Below are positions 55,129 through 64,000 of a stretch of 64,000 nucleotides of DNA, piece after piece (the stretch's first letter is position 1; each line of letters opens with the position of its first letter). The notes under the pieces are model-generated. The model was not told the DNA's origin, did no database searches, and was given only the letters and a program-made list of their open reading frames with translations. Location: NCBI GenBank assembly GCA_965262305.1, contig CBDHEY010000002.1, positions 1,488,001-1,552,000 of the forward strand, read 5' to 3'. Both the position numbers and the translations under genes were made by a program. Source of the stretch: CBDHEY01 sp965262305. Lineage in GTDB: Bacteria; Pseudomonadota; Gammaproteobacteria; Pseudomonadales; Cellvibrionaceae.

Positions 55129-55422
55129 ATGACTAAATCCGAATTGATAGAACGTATTGCAGAAAAACAAGACCAGCTTTCTGCGAAAGATGTTGAGCTT
55201 GCGGTTAAGCTAATCATCGAATATATGTCGCAAAGCCTCTCGACTGGAGAGCGTATTGAAATTCGCGGATTTGGTAGTTTTTCATTACATTACCGAGCGC
55301 CTCGGATTGGTCGCAACCCGAAAACAGGAGAGTCTGTGGAACTTGATGGAAAGTATGTTCCTCACTTTAAACCTGGAAAAGAAATGCGGGATAGAGTAAA
55401 CGATAGCCTAGATAAATCGTAG
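55129..55422 (+). CDS. ihfB: Integration host factor subunit beta
   Basis: 97 residues. HU/IHF fold with MTKSELIERIAEKQ start, the IEIRGFGSFSLHYRAPRIGRNPKTGE DNA-binding arm and Pro at the intercalating position. The GRNPKTGESVEL arm sequence is of IHF-beta type rather than HU. In gammaproteobacteria ihfB follows rpsA; here cysQ and cysC lie between on the other strand. Confidence 0.95.
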   Translation: MTKSELIERIAEKQDQLSAKDVELAVKLIIEYMSQSLSTGERIEIRGFGSFSLHYRAPRIGRNPKTGESVELDGKYVPHFKPGKEMRDRVNDSLDKS

Positions 55423-55635
55423 CTTTCATATTTTATGCTCGTTCGAGCAAAGTTCATAGATTGAAAAAAGTAATCGAAAGATCAAATGGATACAAAAAAT
55501 TACATTCTTTCGTAACATTTATATGGAAAATAAGTGCCAACGATAGATAAAAACTATTCTAGTTATCTCAATAAACTATAGTTTTTGTTATAATCATCAC
55601 AATATTTGGATTTAACTGCTAAAACGGTATTTTTT

Positions 55636-57042
55636 ATGACACAGGTCTACCCTGTTATTCTTTCCGGGGGAAGTGGAACCCGGCTCTGGCCAAAATCACG
55701 AAAATCATTCCCTAAACAACTTCATAACCTCTACGGTGACTGCACCATGTTGCAGCATACAGTGAATCGCGTTAAGGGTTTTGGCGCGCCGATCGTGGTT
55801 TGTAATGAAGCTCAGCGCTTCATGGTTGCGGATCAGTTAACTGAGGTTTGTGAATCCAAACCAGAAATTCTTTTAGAGCCAGTGGGTCGCAACACAGCAC
55901 CTGCAATTGCGTGTGCGGCAATGAAAGCGATAGAAAAAAATGACGATTCAATTATTGTTGTTTTGGCGGCCGATCACCAAATTAAAGATGAGACTGCATT
56001 TAATGGAGTGTTAGAGGTTGCAATTAACAAAGCCAAAGAAGGAAAGCTCGTCGCGTTTGGCATTGTTCCTGCTTACCCTGAAACAGGTTACGGTTATATT
56101 CAAGCAAAAGAGAAAGACTTGCAGCAGGGTTCGGAAATTCAAAAGTTTGTCGAAAAACCAAATAAAGAAACTGCAGAACAATATTTGGCGAGCGGCGACT
56201 ATTTTTGGAACAGTGGCATGTTTGTTTTCTCTGCCAAAACATACTTGAGCGAGCTAGAAAAATTTGAAAGTGAAATGCTTTGTAATTGTAAAGAAGCTAT
56301 TGAAGGTGCGAAATTAGATTTAGATTTTGTACGTTTAAATAAAGATGCTTTTGAAAAAGCAAAAGACATTTCGATAGATTACGCGGTAATGGAAAAAACA
56401 GAAAATGCTTGGGTTGTGCCTTTAGACGCCCAATGGAGTGATTTAGGGAGCTGGGATTCTCTTTGGAAAGCGCTCGACAAAGATGAAAATGGAAATGTAG
56501 CCCATGGTGATGTCATTCTAAAAGGCTGTAAAAATATTTATGTATCAGGTGAGCATAAGTTAATAGCAGGTATTGGTGTTGAAGATATAGCAATCGTTGA
56601 TACAGATGACACATTGTTAGTGGTTCATAAAGACAAGTCTCAAGATGTTAAACACATCGTTGATCAACTCAAAAAAGAAAATCGTTCAGAATTTAATCTT
56701 CACCGAAAAGTGCATCGTCCTTGGGGTAATTACGACTCCATTGGTTTTGGCGATCGTTACCAAGTTAAGTGCATCGAAGTGAAGCCTGGCGCGAGCCTTT
56801 CCCTTCAAATGCACCATCATCGAGCCGAACACTGGATCGTGGTTTCTGGTACAGCGTTAGTGCAAAAAGGTGAGGAAGAAGTGCTTTTAAGCGAAAACCA
56901 GTCTATATATATACCATTAGGTGAAAAACATCGCCTAACCAATCCCGGCAAAGTGAATTTGCAAATCATAGAAGTACAAAGCGGAAGCTACCTAGGGGAA
57001 GACGATATCGTTAGGTTCGAAGACGTATTTGGCCGAGCATGA
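55636..57042 (+). CDS. manC: Mannose-1-phosphate guanylyltransferase / mannose-6-phosphate isomerase
   Basis: 468 residues from ATG 55636 (MTQVYPVILSGGSGTRLWP). Nucleotidyltransferase domain with GGSGTRLWPKSRKSFPKQ and FVEKPN (about 1-290); C-terminal cupin/type II phosphomannose isomerase domain with MHHHRAEHWIVVSG metal site. Makes GDP-mannose for surface polysaccharides. First gene of the polysaccharide locus; the ribosome-binding site is weak. Confidence 0.95.
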   Translation: MTQVYPVILSGGSGTRLWPKSRKSFPKQLHNLYGDCTMLQHTVNRVKGFGAPIVVCNEAQRFMVADQLTEVCESKPEILLEPVGRNTAPAIACAAMKAIEKNDDSIIVVLAADHQIKDETAFNGVLEVAINKAKEGKLVAFGIVPAYPETGYGYIQAKEKDLQQGSEIQKFVEKPNKETAEQYLASGDYFWNSGMFVFSAKTYLSELEKFESEMLCNCKEAIEGAKLDLDFVRLNKDAFEKAKDISIDYAVMEKTENAWVVPLDAQWSDLGSWDSLWKALDKDENGNVAHGDVILKGCKNIYVSGEHKLIAGIGVEDIAIVDTDDTLLVVHKDKSQDVKHIVDQLKKENRSEFNLHRKVHRPWGNYDSIGFGDRYQVKCIEVKPGASLSLQMHHHRAEHWIVVSGTALVQKGEEEVLLSENQSIYIPLGEKHRLTNPGKVNLQIIEVQSGSYLGEDDIVRFEDVFGRA

Positions 57043-57095
57043 TAATTAATTAATTTTTAAGTGACTGTCAATTTTTAGAGTAAGAGTAACAAAAT

Positions 57096-58178
57096 ATGGA
57101 ATTTGGATTCGAAAAAGGGCTAATAATTTTAGGTGTTGCATTTTTTCTTTCGTTTTTGTTTGTTAAGTTACTGCAGCCCATAGCAACTTGGCTTCATTTG
57201 GTGGATCGTCCTGGGGGTAGAAAACGCCATAATGGTGTGATCCCTTTAGTGGGTGGGCTTGCAATTTATCTTAGTGTATTCCTGACTGCTCTAATCTATT
57301 TGGATCAACCGATTTTTATTCGCTTTTTTCTTCTAGCGGGCGGACTCATAGTATTTATGGGTATGCTAGACGATAGATATGAATTGAGTGCAAGATTGCG
57401 CTTAGCCGGTCAAGTGTTGATAGCAAGTATTTTTGTATATGGCTTAGATGTTCATATTGACAACTTTGGAAACATTTTTGGCTTGGGTGACTTAAAGCCA
57501 GGTATTTGGGGATATCCTCTTACAGTTTTATCGCTCGTTGGTGTAATTAACGCGTTCAATATGTTAGATGGTATGGATGGGTTGGTTGGTTCAATAGTCT
57601 CTGTGGGAATGATTGGTTTAATTGGGTTATTTGGCGTGAGTGGGCATCCAAATCTGCAGCTACTTTGCATGATCTTCATTGGCGCTATTTCAGCTTTTCT
57701 GATCTTTAACATATGGGGTGGCGTAGAAAAACCCAGACTTGGAAAAGTGTTTATGGGTGACTCGGGTAGCATGTTCTTGGGCTTATCACTCGGCGTACTA
57801 GTGATTTATGGATCGCAAGAACCGGTTGGAGCATTTAGCCCTGTAACAGCTCTATGGATCGTGTTATTACCAATGACAGATATGTTCACCATCATGTATC
57901 GTCGCCTAAGAAGAGGGCGCTCGCCATTTGAGCCTGATAGAACGCATATTCATCATATACTAATGCGCTCAGGGTTTAGTAAGAAACAAACACTAAATAT
58001 TATGGTTGGGGTGCAAGGTTTGTTTATCACGTTGGGTGTTGTTCTGCTTCAACAAAATATTCCTGAATCCTTATCTTTTTGTATTGTTTTAGTCCTTGTG
58101 ATTTCCTACCAAATAATGATGGCGTACTGTTGGCGTTTGATGCGTTGGACTAAGCGGCATTTAGTTAGCAATTCTTAA
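57096..58178 (+). CDS. wecA: WecA-like undecaprenyl-phosphate GlcNAc-1-phosphate transferase
   Basis: 360 residues, about eleven transmembrane helices. MraY/WecA motifs: RKRHNGVIPLVGGLAIY, GMLDDRYELS, NAFNMLDGMDGL, MGDSGSMFLG and HIHHIL. Transfers a sugar-1-phosphate to undecaprenyl phosphate, the first step of O-antigen or EPS repeat assembly at the inner membrane. Follows manC by 53 bases. Confidence 0.93.
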   Translation: MEFGFEKGLIILGVAFFLSFLFVKLLQPIATWLHLVDRPGGRKRHNGVIPLVGGLAIYLSVFLTALIYLDQPIFIRFFLLAGGLIVFMGMLDDRYELSARLRLAGQVLIASIFVYGLDVHIDNFGNIFGLGDLKPGIWGYPLTVLSLVGVINAFNMLDGMDGLVGSIVSVGMIGLIGLFGVSGHPNLQLLCMIFIGAISAFLIFNIWGGVEKPRLGKVFMGDSGSMFLGLSLGVLVIYGSQEPVGAFSPVTALWIVLLPMTDMFTIMYRRLRRGRSPFEPDRTHIHHILMRSGFSKKQTLNIMVGVQGLFITLGVVLLQQNIPESLSFCIVLVLVISYQIMMAYCWRLMRWTKRHLVSNS

Positions 58179-58282
58179 AAAACACATAGTTGTTTTCCAT
58201 CTCTTGGTATAGATAAATTTGGAAGTTCTAAATGTTTGTTTTTGGTGTTCAATTGTTGAACGTTGTGATTTGTTAATCTATA

Positions 58283-58627
58283 ATGACTGCTATGAATAGC
58301 ATGGATCTAAAAGATGAACTCCGATATAAGCTGCTTAAAGCTCTCGAAGATAATCCAAGTTTAAGCCAGCGAGAACTTGCTTCGTTAATGGGAGTGAGTT
58401 TAGGTAAAACAAATTATTGTGTTAAAGCTTTAATGGATGCAGGCTTTATTAAAATGTCAAATTTTGCCAAGTCTACCAACAAAACTCGCTACGCGTATTG
58501 CTTAACACCAAAAGGTATTAAGGAGAAAGCAGACGTCACCTTGCGTTTTTTAAATGCTAAAGAAAAACAGTATGAATTAATACAGGCAGAAATAACGCGC
58601 CTTAAAAATGAACTCGGCCAAAGCTAG
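58283..58627 (+). CDS. MarR-type EPS-associated transcriptional regulator
   Basis: 114 residues (ATG 58283; MNSMDLK at 58292 is an alternative). Winged HTH LSQRELASLMGVSLGKTNYCVKALMDAGFI, then KTRYAYCLTPKGIKEK and a C-terminal coiled-coil. This matches the small MarR-like regulator found in exopolysaccharide clusters next to Wzz-type genes. Likely controls this locus; operator not identified. Confidence 0.9.
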   Translation: MTAMNSMDLKDELRYKLLKALEDNPSLSQRELASLMGVSLGKTNYCVKALMDAGFIKMSNFAKSTNKTRYAYCLTPKGIKEKADVTLRFLNAKEKQYELIQAEITRLKNELGQS

Positions 58628-58668
58628 TTAAAACTTATGGGCTTTGAAAATTGGTTTTTAACTTAAAC

Positions 58669-59667
58669 ATGAACGAACAAGAAATATACAAAAAATTAGA
58701 GTCTATAGAAAAGAAAATGACAGAGATTCACACTACTTCTTTTATTCCATATCAAACGCGAATGAGCAATGACGAAATTGATTTGCGTGAGCTTTGGAAT
58801 GTTGTTTGGGATGGTAAGTGGGTTGTAATAGGGATAACATTTTTATTTGGTCTTTCATCTATTCTTTATGCATTGTCATTACCAAATATATATAGGTCAG
58901 AAGTACTATTAGCTCCCGCAGAAGAAAATTCTGGTGGAGCTTTGGCGGGATTGTCAGGCCAATTTGGTGGATTGGCAAGTTTGGCCGGGGTGAATCTAGC
59001 TGAAGGAGGAGGCGATAAGACGGCGCTAGCGATTGAAGTGTTGAAATCTCGTGAGTTTATTTCCAAGTTTATAAAGAGGCATAATTTGCTTATACCGTTG
59101 ATGGCGGCAGAAGGTTGGGATCTTGGTCGGAATGAGTTGATTATAGATTCCGATATATTTAATCAAAAAACTAGTGCATGGGTTAGAAAGCCTAAACCAC
59201 CCTATGGTGCTGAGCCATCAGCACAAGAAGCTCATAAAGCATTTTCTAAAATTTTTTCAGTTTCGCAAGACAAAAAATCTAGTTTCGTCTCAATTAGCGT
59301 AGAACACTACTCGCCGTATATAGCCAAACAATGGGTCGGATGGTTGGTTGAAGATATCAACGATGAAATTAAATCTCGGGATGTCTCTGAAGCGAAGAAA
59401 AGTGTTGAGTATTTGTCTAGCCAATTAAGCAAAACATCAATTGCTGATATGCAGTCAATTTTCTATGAGTTGATTGAAGAGCAAACTAAAACAATTATGT
59501 TTGCAGAGGTACGTGAAGAGTATGTGTTTAAAACTATCGATGAAGCAATAGCCCCAGAACTAAAATCGAAACCCAAGAAGTCGCTAATATGTATTTTGGG
59601 GGTGATTCTTGGTGGAATGATTGGTGTTTTTTATGTGCTAGTTCGTCACTTTGTGAAGCGTAATTAA
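58669..59667 (+). CDS. Wzz-family chain-length determinant protein
   Basis: 332 residues from ATG 58669. Two transmembrane helices (about 46-66 and near 305-325) bracket a large periplasmic domain with coiled coil, and PNIYRSEVLLAPAEE after TM1 is the Wzz motif. The glycine-rich GALAGLSGQFGGLASLAGVNL segment lies at about 86-107. The C-terminal P(K)KSLICILGVILGGMIGVF is typical. No kinase domain follows. Controls polysaccharide length. Confidence 0.92.
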   Translation: MNEQEIYKKLESIEKKMTEIHTTSFIPYQTRMSNDEIDLRELWNVVWDGKWVVIGITFLFGLSSILYALSLPNIYRSEVLLAPAEENSGGALAGLSGQFGGLASLAGVNLAEGGGDKTALAIEVLKSREFISKFIKRHNLLIPLMAAEGWDLGRNELIIDSDIFNQKTSAWVRKPKPPYGAEPSAQEAHKAFSKIFSVSQDKKSSFVSISVEHYSPYIAKQWVGWLVEDINDEIKSRDVSEAKKSVEYLSSQLSKTSIADMQSIFYELIEEQTKTIMFAEVREEYVFKTIDEAIAPELKSKPKKSLICILGVILGGMIGVFYVLVRHFVKRN

Positions 59668-60348
59668 AGGTCAACCGGTTAAATAAAGTGCATCTCAAAG
59701 GGTATTTATATTGCATGATGTACTTATTAACGAAGTAATATTAACTTTTAGGCAGACAAAAAGAGCGCTATTTTGAAGTCTACTTATGTATATATGTCCA
59801 CCCAGAGTATAACTGTATAATGTTAACGGTTGGGACAGGCAAAATAATAAATTTATATGGGATGATGATGTTTGCGATCTTGTTGAAAAAGTGGCTTGTA
59901 GAACCCTTTTAATGGAGCAGTACGGCCAACTAACTATGAGGCTTAGGAAGTATTTTGAGATGATTTTAGCTAACTTTGATGAGAAAGTTTTTTTTGAGTA
60001 TTGTTCACCCGAATTCTCGAAAAAATTGGACGCAGTTCGCTAATATTGCTGAGGTATCTAAGAAAATTGGTTGGTATGAATAAAAATTGAGAAAAAAATA
60101 TTGCTTAAATACAGTCTGTGTTTTGTATCATGGTCGAAGCTCAGATCAAAACGTTAATGTAGTCAGAGGTTGGTGGAAGATATATGGTTAAACTAGTTGT
60201 TGAGTCGAAGGTTGCCAAAAGAAAAAGCGAGCCGAAACGAGGCTTTGTAGTTTTTTTTGCATTCCTTGGAGGTTTTTTCTCGGTTCTCTTTGTTTTGGGT
60301 AAGTATTCTTTATATGCAAAAAAGTAATGCTATTTTGGGTGAAAAAAT
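59668..60348. other. Gene-decay patch in the polysaccharide locus
   Basis: About 680 bases. One start-less open frame (about 59820-60043) encodes a plausible hydrophilic protein end (WDDDVCDLVEKVACRTLLMEQ..., ...YCSPEFSKKLDAVR) without a matching family. A short membrane ORF lies at 60184-60327. The rest is AT-rich with no gene. Confidence 0.55.
60184..60327 (+). CDS. 47-residue membrane peptide resembling the C-terminal end of a Wzz protein
   Basis: ATG 60184 with GGTGGAAG upstream. The sequence VVESKVAKRKSEPKRGFVVFFAFLGGFFSVLFVL repeats the Wzz C-terminal pattern: a basic KPKR segment followed by one transmembrane helix with GG. A stop codon lies close upstream, so only this end survives. 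Probably a remnant of a second Wzz gene, although expression as a small membrane protein is possible. Confidence 0.5.
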   Translation: MVKLVVESKVAKRKSEPKRGFVVFFAFLGGFFSVLFVLGKYSLYAKK

Positions 60349-61302
60349 ATGAAGGTTGCAGTTATTGGGGGTGCTGGTTTTATTGGTACAAGGCTTTGTA
60401 ATCGGCTTTTTAAAAAAGAGGGCGTCGATTTTGTAATTCTTGATAAAGTGGTAAGCTCTGTTTATCCCGAAAAATGTCAGAATTGCAACGTTGAACAAGT
60501 TGATCAGTTGCGATCTTCTCTTTCTGGAGAGGTGGATGTGGTTATTAATTTGGCGGCCGAGCATAGGGATAATGTTTACCCCGCTAGCCGTTACTATGAT
60601 GTGAATGTTCAAGGGCAAAAGAACATATGTAAAGTGATGAAAGAATTCGGGATACAGCGTCATATCTTTACTTCAAGTGTAGCAATATACGGTTTTGTAT
60701 CCGCCGAAACTTTCGAGGATGGAAAGTTTGCCCCCTTTCATGACTATGGAAAATCCAAATTAGAAGCTGAAGGTGTGCTAGATTCGTGGTTTAGTGAAGG
60801 GCAGAAACAGAACTCGGTTATTCGTCCAACAGTTGTATTTGGAGAGGGGAATCGAGGGAATGTTTACAATCTACTTCGCCAGATATCCACAGGGCGCTTT
60901 TTAATGATTGGGTCTGGGAAAAACCGGAAGTCCATGGCCTACGTCGAAAATCTTGCTGCATTCCTTGAATATTTAATTGATAACGGCGGTGATCATCAGG
61001 TTTTTAATTTCGTAGATAAACCCGATTTCGACATGAATGAGTTGTGTAGCGCGGTAAATATAGCCTTAGGTAAAGAGCCAAAGTTTTTTCGCTTGCCTTA
61101 TGGGGTTGGGTTAGCGGCTGGTTACGCTTTTGACATACTAGCGAAGGTTACAGGAAAGGAATTTCCGATCAGTTCGATCCGAATCAAAAAGTTTTGCGGT
61201 ACAACCTTGTTTGGCTCAAAAAGTATTAGTGCTACGAACTTTGCGGTGCCTGTGCCCCTGGCTGAAGGACTAAAAAAGACTGTGGAGTCTGAATTTAAAT
61301 GA
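60349..61302 (+). CDS. NAD-dependent sugar epimerase/dehydratase (extended SDR)
   Basis: 317 residues. GGAGFIG cofactor motif, NLAAEHRDN, catalytic SSVAIYG and YGKSK (Tyr and Lys present). UDP-sugar binding region and C-terminal RP(T)VVFGEGNRGN. Acts on a nucleotide sugar for the polysaccharide; exact sugar not determined. Overlaps the next gene by 4 bases. Confidence 0.9.
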   Translation: MKVAVIGGAGFIGTRLCNRLFKKEGVDFVILDKVVSSVYPEKCQNCNVEQVDQLRSSLSGEVDVVINLAAEHRDNVYPASRYYDVNVQGQKNICKVMKEFGIQRHIFTSSVAIYGFVSAETFEDGKFAPFHDYGKSKLEAEGVLDSWFSEGQKQNSVIRPTVVFGEGNRGNVYNLLRQISTGRFLMIGSGKNRKSMAYVENLAAFLEYLIDNGGDHQVFNFVDKPDFDMNELCSAVNIALGKEPKFFRLPYGVGLAAGYAFDILAKVTGKEFPISSIRIKKFCGTTLFGSKSISATNFAVPVPLAEGLKKTVESEFK

Positions 61303-62042
61303 ACGACTTAGTGTCGGTAATCATGCCGTGTTATAACTGCTCAAGTACAATTGCTAGATCTATCGAGTCTGTGCAAGCTCAGACTTATAGCAATTGGGAG
61401 CTTCTGATAACTGATGATTGTTCCTCAGATAATACGCTTGAGATTGTTCGTAAAAAGGCTGTCAATGACGAAAGAATTAGGCTGTTTGCTCTGAGTGCAA
61501 ACGGCGGTGCCGGAGCAGCAAGAAACAACAGTATTAACAAGGCGCAAGGGCGCTTTATAGCTTTTCTTGATGCTGATGATTCTTGGATTGAAAAAAAGCT
61601 GGAAGTTCAAATTGCGTTTATGAAAGCCAATTGTTTAGCGCTCACATATTCCGCTTATCAGAAGGTAAAACGGGGTAGCCCTGCAGGAGTGGTTGAACCT
61701 CCTGTCCAGATCAATTACCAACAGTTGGTATATGGCAATGTGATTGGTTGTCTCACGGCCGTTTATGATGTCAGTGTTTTGGGTAAACGGTATATGCCGT
61801 TAATTCGCAAACGGCAAGATATGGGTTTGTGGTTAGATATTTTAAAAGACATCCCGTGTGCTAAGGCTGCGCCAGGTGTGTTGGCTTTTTATAACTGTGA
61901 TACAGGAATGACTAAAAATAAATTAACAGTGCTTGGTTATCAATGGAAATTCTATAGAGAAGTTGTTGGTTTGGGTTTTTTATCTACTATTAGAGCTTTT
62001 GTTATATATGCTTATAAAGGATATAAAAAGAATTCTATTTAG
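61299..62042 (+). CDS. Family 2 glycosyltransferase
   Basis: 247 residues, GT-A fold: VSVIMPCYNCSSTIARSIESV start, LLITDDCSSDNTLEI, and the metal-binding DADD in AFLDADDSW. C-terminal region RKRQDMGLWLDIL. Similar in layout to TuaG-like enzymes. Adds a sugar in repeat assembly on the cytoplasmic face. ATGA overlap with the epimerase gene. Confidence 0.92.
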   Translation: MNDLVSVIMPCYNCSSTIARSIESVQAQTYSNWELLITDDCSSDNTLEIVRKKAVNDERIRLFALSANGGAGAARNNSINKAQGRFIAFLDADDSWIEKKLEVQIAFMKANCLALTYSAYQKVKRGSPAGVVEPPVQINYQQLVYGNVIGCLTAVYDVSVLGKRYMPLIRKRQDMGLWLDILKDIPCAKAAPGVLAFYNCDTGMTKNKLTVLGYQWKFYREVVGLGFLSTIRAFVIYAYKGYKKNSI

Positions 62043-62075
62043 CTGTGGTAAAAAATAGAGTTGGAGATAAAAAGT

Positions 62076-63740
62076 TTGTTTAGATTTGCTATGCCAAAAT
62101 CAGTTTTAGTTGGCTGGAATTTGCTAGATAGTAAGGATCGCCTATTATTTTCCACCGTGGCTTTTTTTGGAGTAATGTTGGCAGCAAGCGATGCCGTTGT
62201 CATACTTGGTATTCAGAAAGCTCTGGTTGAATATCAGCAGTCCGAATCTAGCGAGCAGCAGCTTATGAGCCTATTGAAAGGGTATGCGATATTTCTTGGC
62301 GCTGTTCTTTTAGCAAAAAATATTGCTTCAATAGTTTTTCATTACTATAAAAATACTTTCTTACATGGCTTACAAAAAAAAATATCTTGTCGGGTGTTTT
62401 GGGAAGTAATCAGTCCCAATAATCAGTATATGAAAAAGCTTGATGATGGGAAGAAAATTTCCTATTCAATTATGGAGCCATTGCAGGTTGTTCTAAATGT
62501 ATTTACTCCTTTTATTAATGCTATATCTGAGATGGCGACGATGCTTTTTGTCATCGGTATATTGCTTTATTCGCACTCAATAAAAACGCTCGCGGTGATT
62601 GGTATTCTAGGCACCATCGTGGGAGGTTATAGTTATTTCTCGAAAGTTTGGATCGAAAGATCTGGTGTTCGAAGGAAAAAGGCTGATGCATTAAGGTCTG
62701 AGTGGGTTAGTTCAATTTTAAAGGATTGCCTTCAGGTAGTTTCTTTAGGTGTAGAACGAAAAATCATAGACAAATTTTCGTCTCCGACTTTAGAGTCCAG
62801 TACGATGATAAGGAATAAGGCATTCGCTACAGATATTGCCAAAAACGTGATAGAACTTTCAGTCCTAGTGGCTTTTGCTTGCATTGCGGTAATCGCTTTG
62901 CTGACAGAAGACTCTGGTTTTGTAGTTTTTCTAGGGGTTTTTGGATTTGCTGCATATAGATTGATGCCTTCGTTGAATCGCTTGCTAGTATGTTTTCAGA
63001 GTATGCGATATGGCTTAGGAAGTGTACAGGAAATTGCGAGTATTCTAGAGGCCTCCAGTGAACAGATAGTTGAGGGGCTTTTGGAAGAGGGGGCGTCTAT
63101 TGAAAAGATTGATGTAGAAATTGACAAATTAGTTGGAAGAGATTCTCACGTTCTTATTCAGAATAAAAAAATTAAACTCGTGCGCGGCAATCTCATTGTG
63201 TTGAAAGGACCCAGTGGTATAGGAAAGTCTTCATTGGTGGAGGTTATGCTGATGGGAGCCGCTGGTCTTAAGATAAGGCTTGATGGTACTGAGGTGCCAG
63301 GACTACTTTCCGTACCCGGTTTGGCTGTCTCCTGCGGGCAGGTCCCAATAGTTTTTCCAACAGATTTTTTTCAAAATGTTTCTGTAAGTGACCGATATAA
63401 TGCCTCCATCAAAGACAAACTAGTCGAGATGCTTTTTGGCGGTGATTCTCAGACTTTAACACAAAGGTTACTCGCAGGAGATCCTCAAGGTTCAGGTTCG
63501 GGTGTGTTGAGCTGGAACAGTATGTCTGGTGGGCAACGCACTAGAATTAATTTGATCAGATGTTTGAGTGCTGATAGGGACGTAATTTTTTTGGATGAAC
63601 CGACTGGAGGGTTGGATCCTGAGCTCTCAATCTGCCTCGCCAAATTTTTAAATGAATACAAAGCAGGCAAGATTATTTTTGTTGTAACGCATGATTCTTA
63701 TTTCGATGAGTTTGCTAACCAACTTATTAATTTGTCTTAA
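62076..63740 (+). CDS. ABC exporter, fused membrane and ATP-binding domains
   Basis: 554 residues from TTG 62076, chosen because GGAG lies 9 bases upstream; TTG 62061 and ATG 62091 are alternatives. N-terminal six-helix membrane domain (about 15-320), then an ABC ATPase with Walker A GPSGIGKSS, signature MSGGQRTR, Walker B VIFLDEPTGG and H-loop VTHDSY. The ATPase is short between Walker A and signature and has a non-standard Q-loop region. Homodimer or lipid-linked saccharide/peptide flippase likely. Confidence 0.88.
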   Translation: MFRFAMPKSVLVGWNLLDSKDRLLFSTVAFFGVMLAASDAVVILGIQKALVEYQQSESSEQQLMSLLKGYAIFLGAVLLAKNIASIVFHYYKNTFLHGLQKKISCRVFWEVISPNNQYMKKLDDGKKISYSIMEPLQVVLNVFTPFINAISEMATMLFVIGILLYSHSIKTLAVIGILGTIVGGYSYFSKVWIERSGVRRKKADALRSEWVSSILKDCLQVVSLGVERKIIDKFSSPTLESSTMIRNKAFATDIAKNVIELSVLVAFACIAVIALLTEDSGFVVFLGVFGFAAYRLMPSLNRLLVCFQSMRYGLGSVQEIASILEASSEQIVEGLLEEGASIEKIDVEIDKLVGRDSHVLIQNKKIKLVRGNLIVLKGPSGIGKSSLVEVMLMGAAGLKIRLDGTEVPGLLSVPGLAVSCGQVPIVFPTDFFQNVSVSDRYNASIKDKLVEMLFGGDSQTLTQRLLAGDPQGSGSGVLSWNSMSGGQRTRINLIRCLSADRDVIFLDEPTGGLDPELSICLAKFLNEYKAGKIIFVVTHDSYFDEFANQLINLS

Positions 63741-63755
63741 TTTAGAGAACGCAAA

Positions 63756-64000
63756 ATGAAATCCGAAGAAAAATTAGAGCGGTATGTAGATGATTGGTTG
63801 CCAGGCGCTATGTTTCCAAGCGAGGTATGGTGGTTATACAGAAATATTTTAGAATCAGGCGCGGAAATTCTGATTGAGTGTGGAAGGCAAGATGGTTTTA
63901 GTACTCGATTACTTGGTGAAGTTTTAAAGGGCACTAACGTTCATATATACTCCATTGACTTTGACGAAGATAAGGAAAGGCTAAAGAGTGTTAAGGAAAT
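63756..64000 (+). CDS. Class I SAM methyltransferase-like protein, N-terminal part (cut by window edge)
   Basis: 81 residues visible from ATG 63756. ILIECGRQDGFSTRLLGEVL followed by HIYSIDFDED resembles motif I and the acidic end of strand beta 2 in methyltransferases of the MTase_24/cephalosporin-hydroxylase group, common in O-antigen loci. The leading Gly triad is altered to ECGRQDG. The rest lies outside the window, so the call is provisional. Confidence 0.6.
   Translation, partial: MKSEEKLERYVDDWLPGAMFPSEVWWLYRNILESGAEILIECGRQDGFSTRLLGEVLKGTNVHIYSIDFDEDKERLKSVKE

Overview
The window is AT-rich gammaproteobacterial chromosome with a Pseudomonas-like core. The order mtaD-ubiG-mupP-yciK (minus strand) / gyrA-pheA-tyrA::aroA, followed by pyrF-cmk-lapA-lapB, rpsA and ihfB, is the aromatic/rpsA supercluster of Pseudomonadales and relatives. 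Here it is rearranged: serC and hisC are absent from their usual places, and sulfate-activation genes (cysD, cysN; cysQ, cysC) are interleaved. The species cannot be named from the sequence.

Layout. (1) 1-6820: right end of an integrative conjugative element, with the C-terminus of a coupling ATPase, a MobF (TrwC/TraI-type) relaxase-helicase, small accessory proteins, an AlpA/Xis-like regulator, a secreted C-terminally anchored cargo protein and a tyrosine integrase. It ends at a copy of a tRNA-Leu 3' end (attR-like). A second, truncated integrase lies head-to-head on the other side of that site, suggesting two elements that used the same attachment site. (2) 7662-10617: an RNA-metabolism cluster on the minus strand (CspA, RhlE-type helicase, NYN-domain protein, divergent cold-shock protein, RRM protein). 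(3) 11000-16070: an accessory stretch with degenerate dispersed repeats, secreted or anchored proteins of unknown role, and a STAND (NB-ARC-TPR) protein. The STAND protein is split in two frames exactly at a dnaX-type A AAA AAG slippery site and carries six almost identical 126-bp TPR repeats. (4) 16069-20905: a guanidine-I (ykkC) riboswitch upstream of two DUF1989 (carboxyguanidine deiminase-type) genes, then a frameshifted aspartoacylase, a CsaA-like tRNA-binding protein and SelO. (5) 20908-36472: housekeeping and envelope genes, including M17 aminopeptidase, a glutamine amidotransferase, GST, a giant periplasmic-propeller hybrid histidine kinase, an esterase, PqiABC, and the yciK-mupP-ubiG-mtaD operon. 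(6) 38151-55422: the gyrA to ihfB core described above. (7) 55636-64000: an exopolysaccharide/O-antigen locus (manC, wecA-like transferase, MarR-type EPS regulator, Wzz-like protein, epimerase, GT2 glycosyltransferase, ABC exporter, start of a methyltransferase-like gene), containing a gene-decay patch with a Wzz C-terminal remnant.

The strongest points for follow-up are the programmed-frameshift candidate STAND protein, the head-to-head integrase/tRNA-Leu junction, the guanidine riboswitch driving an incomplete guanidine pathway, and the three-way-junction element in front of the relaxase. No rRNA, complete tRNA or CRISPR array was seen.
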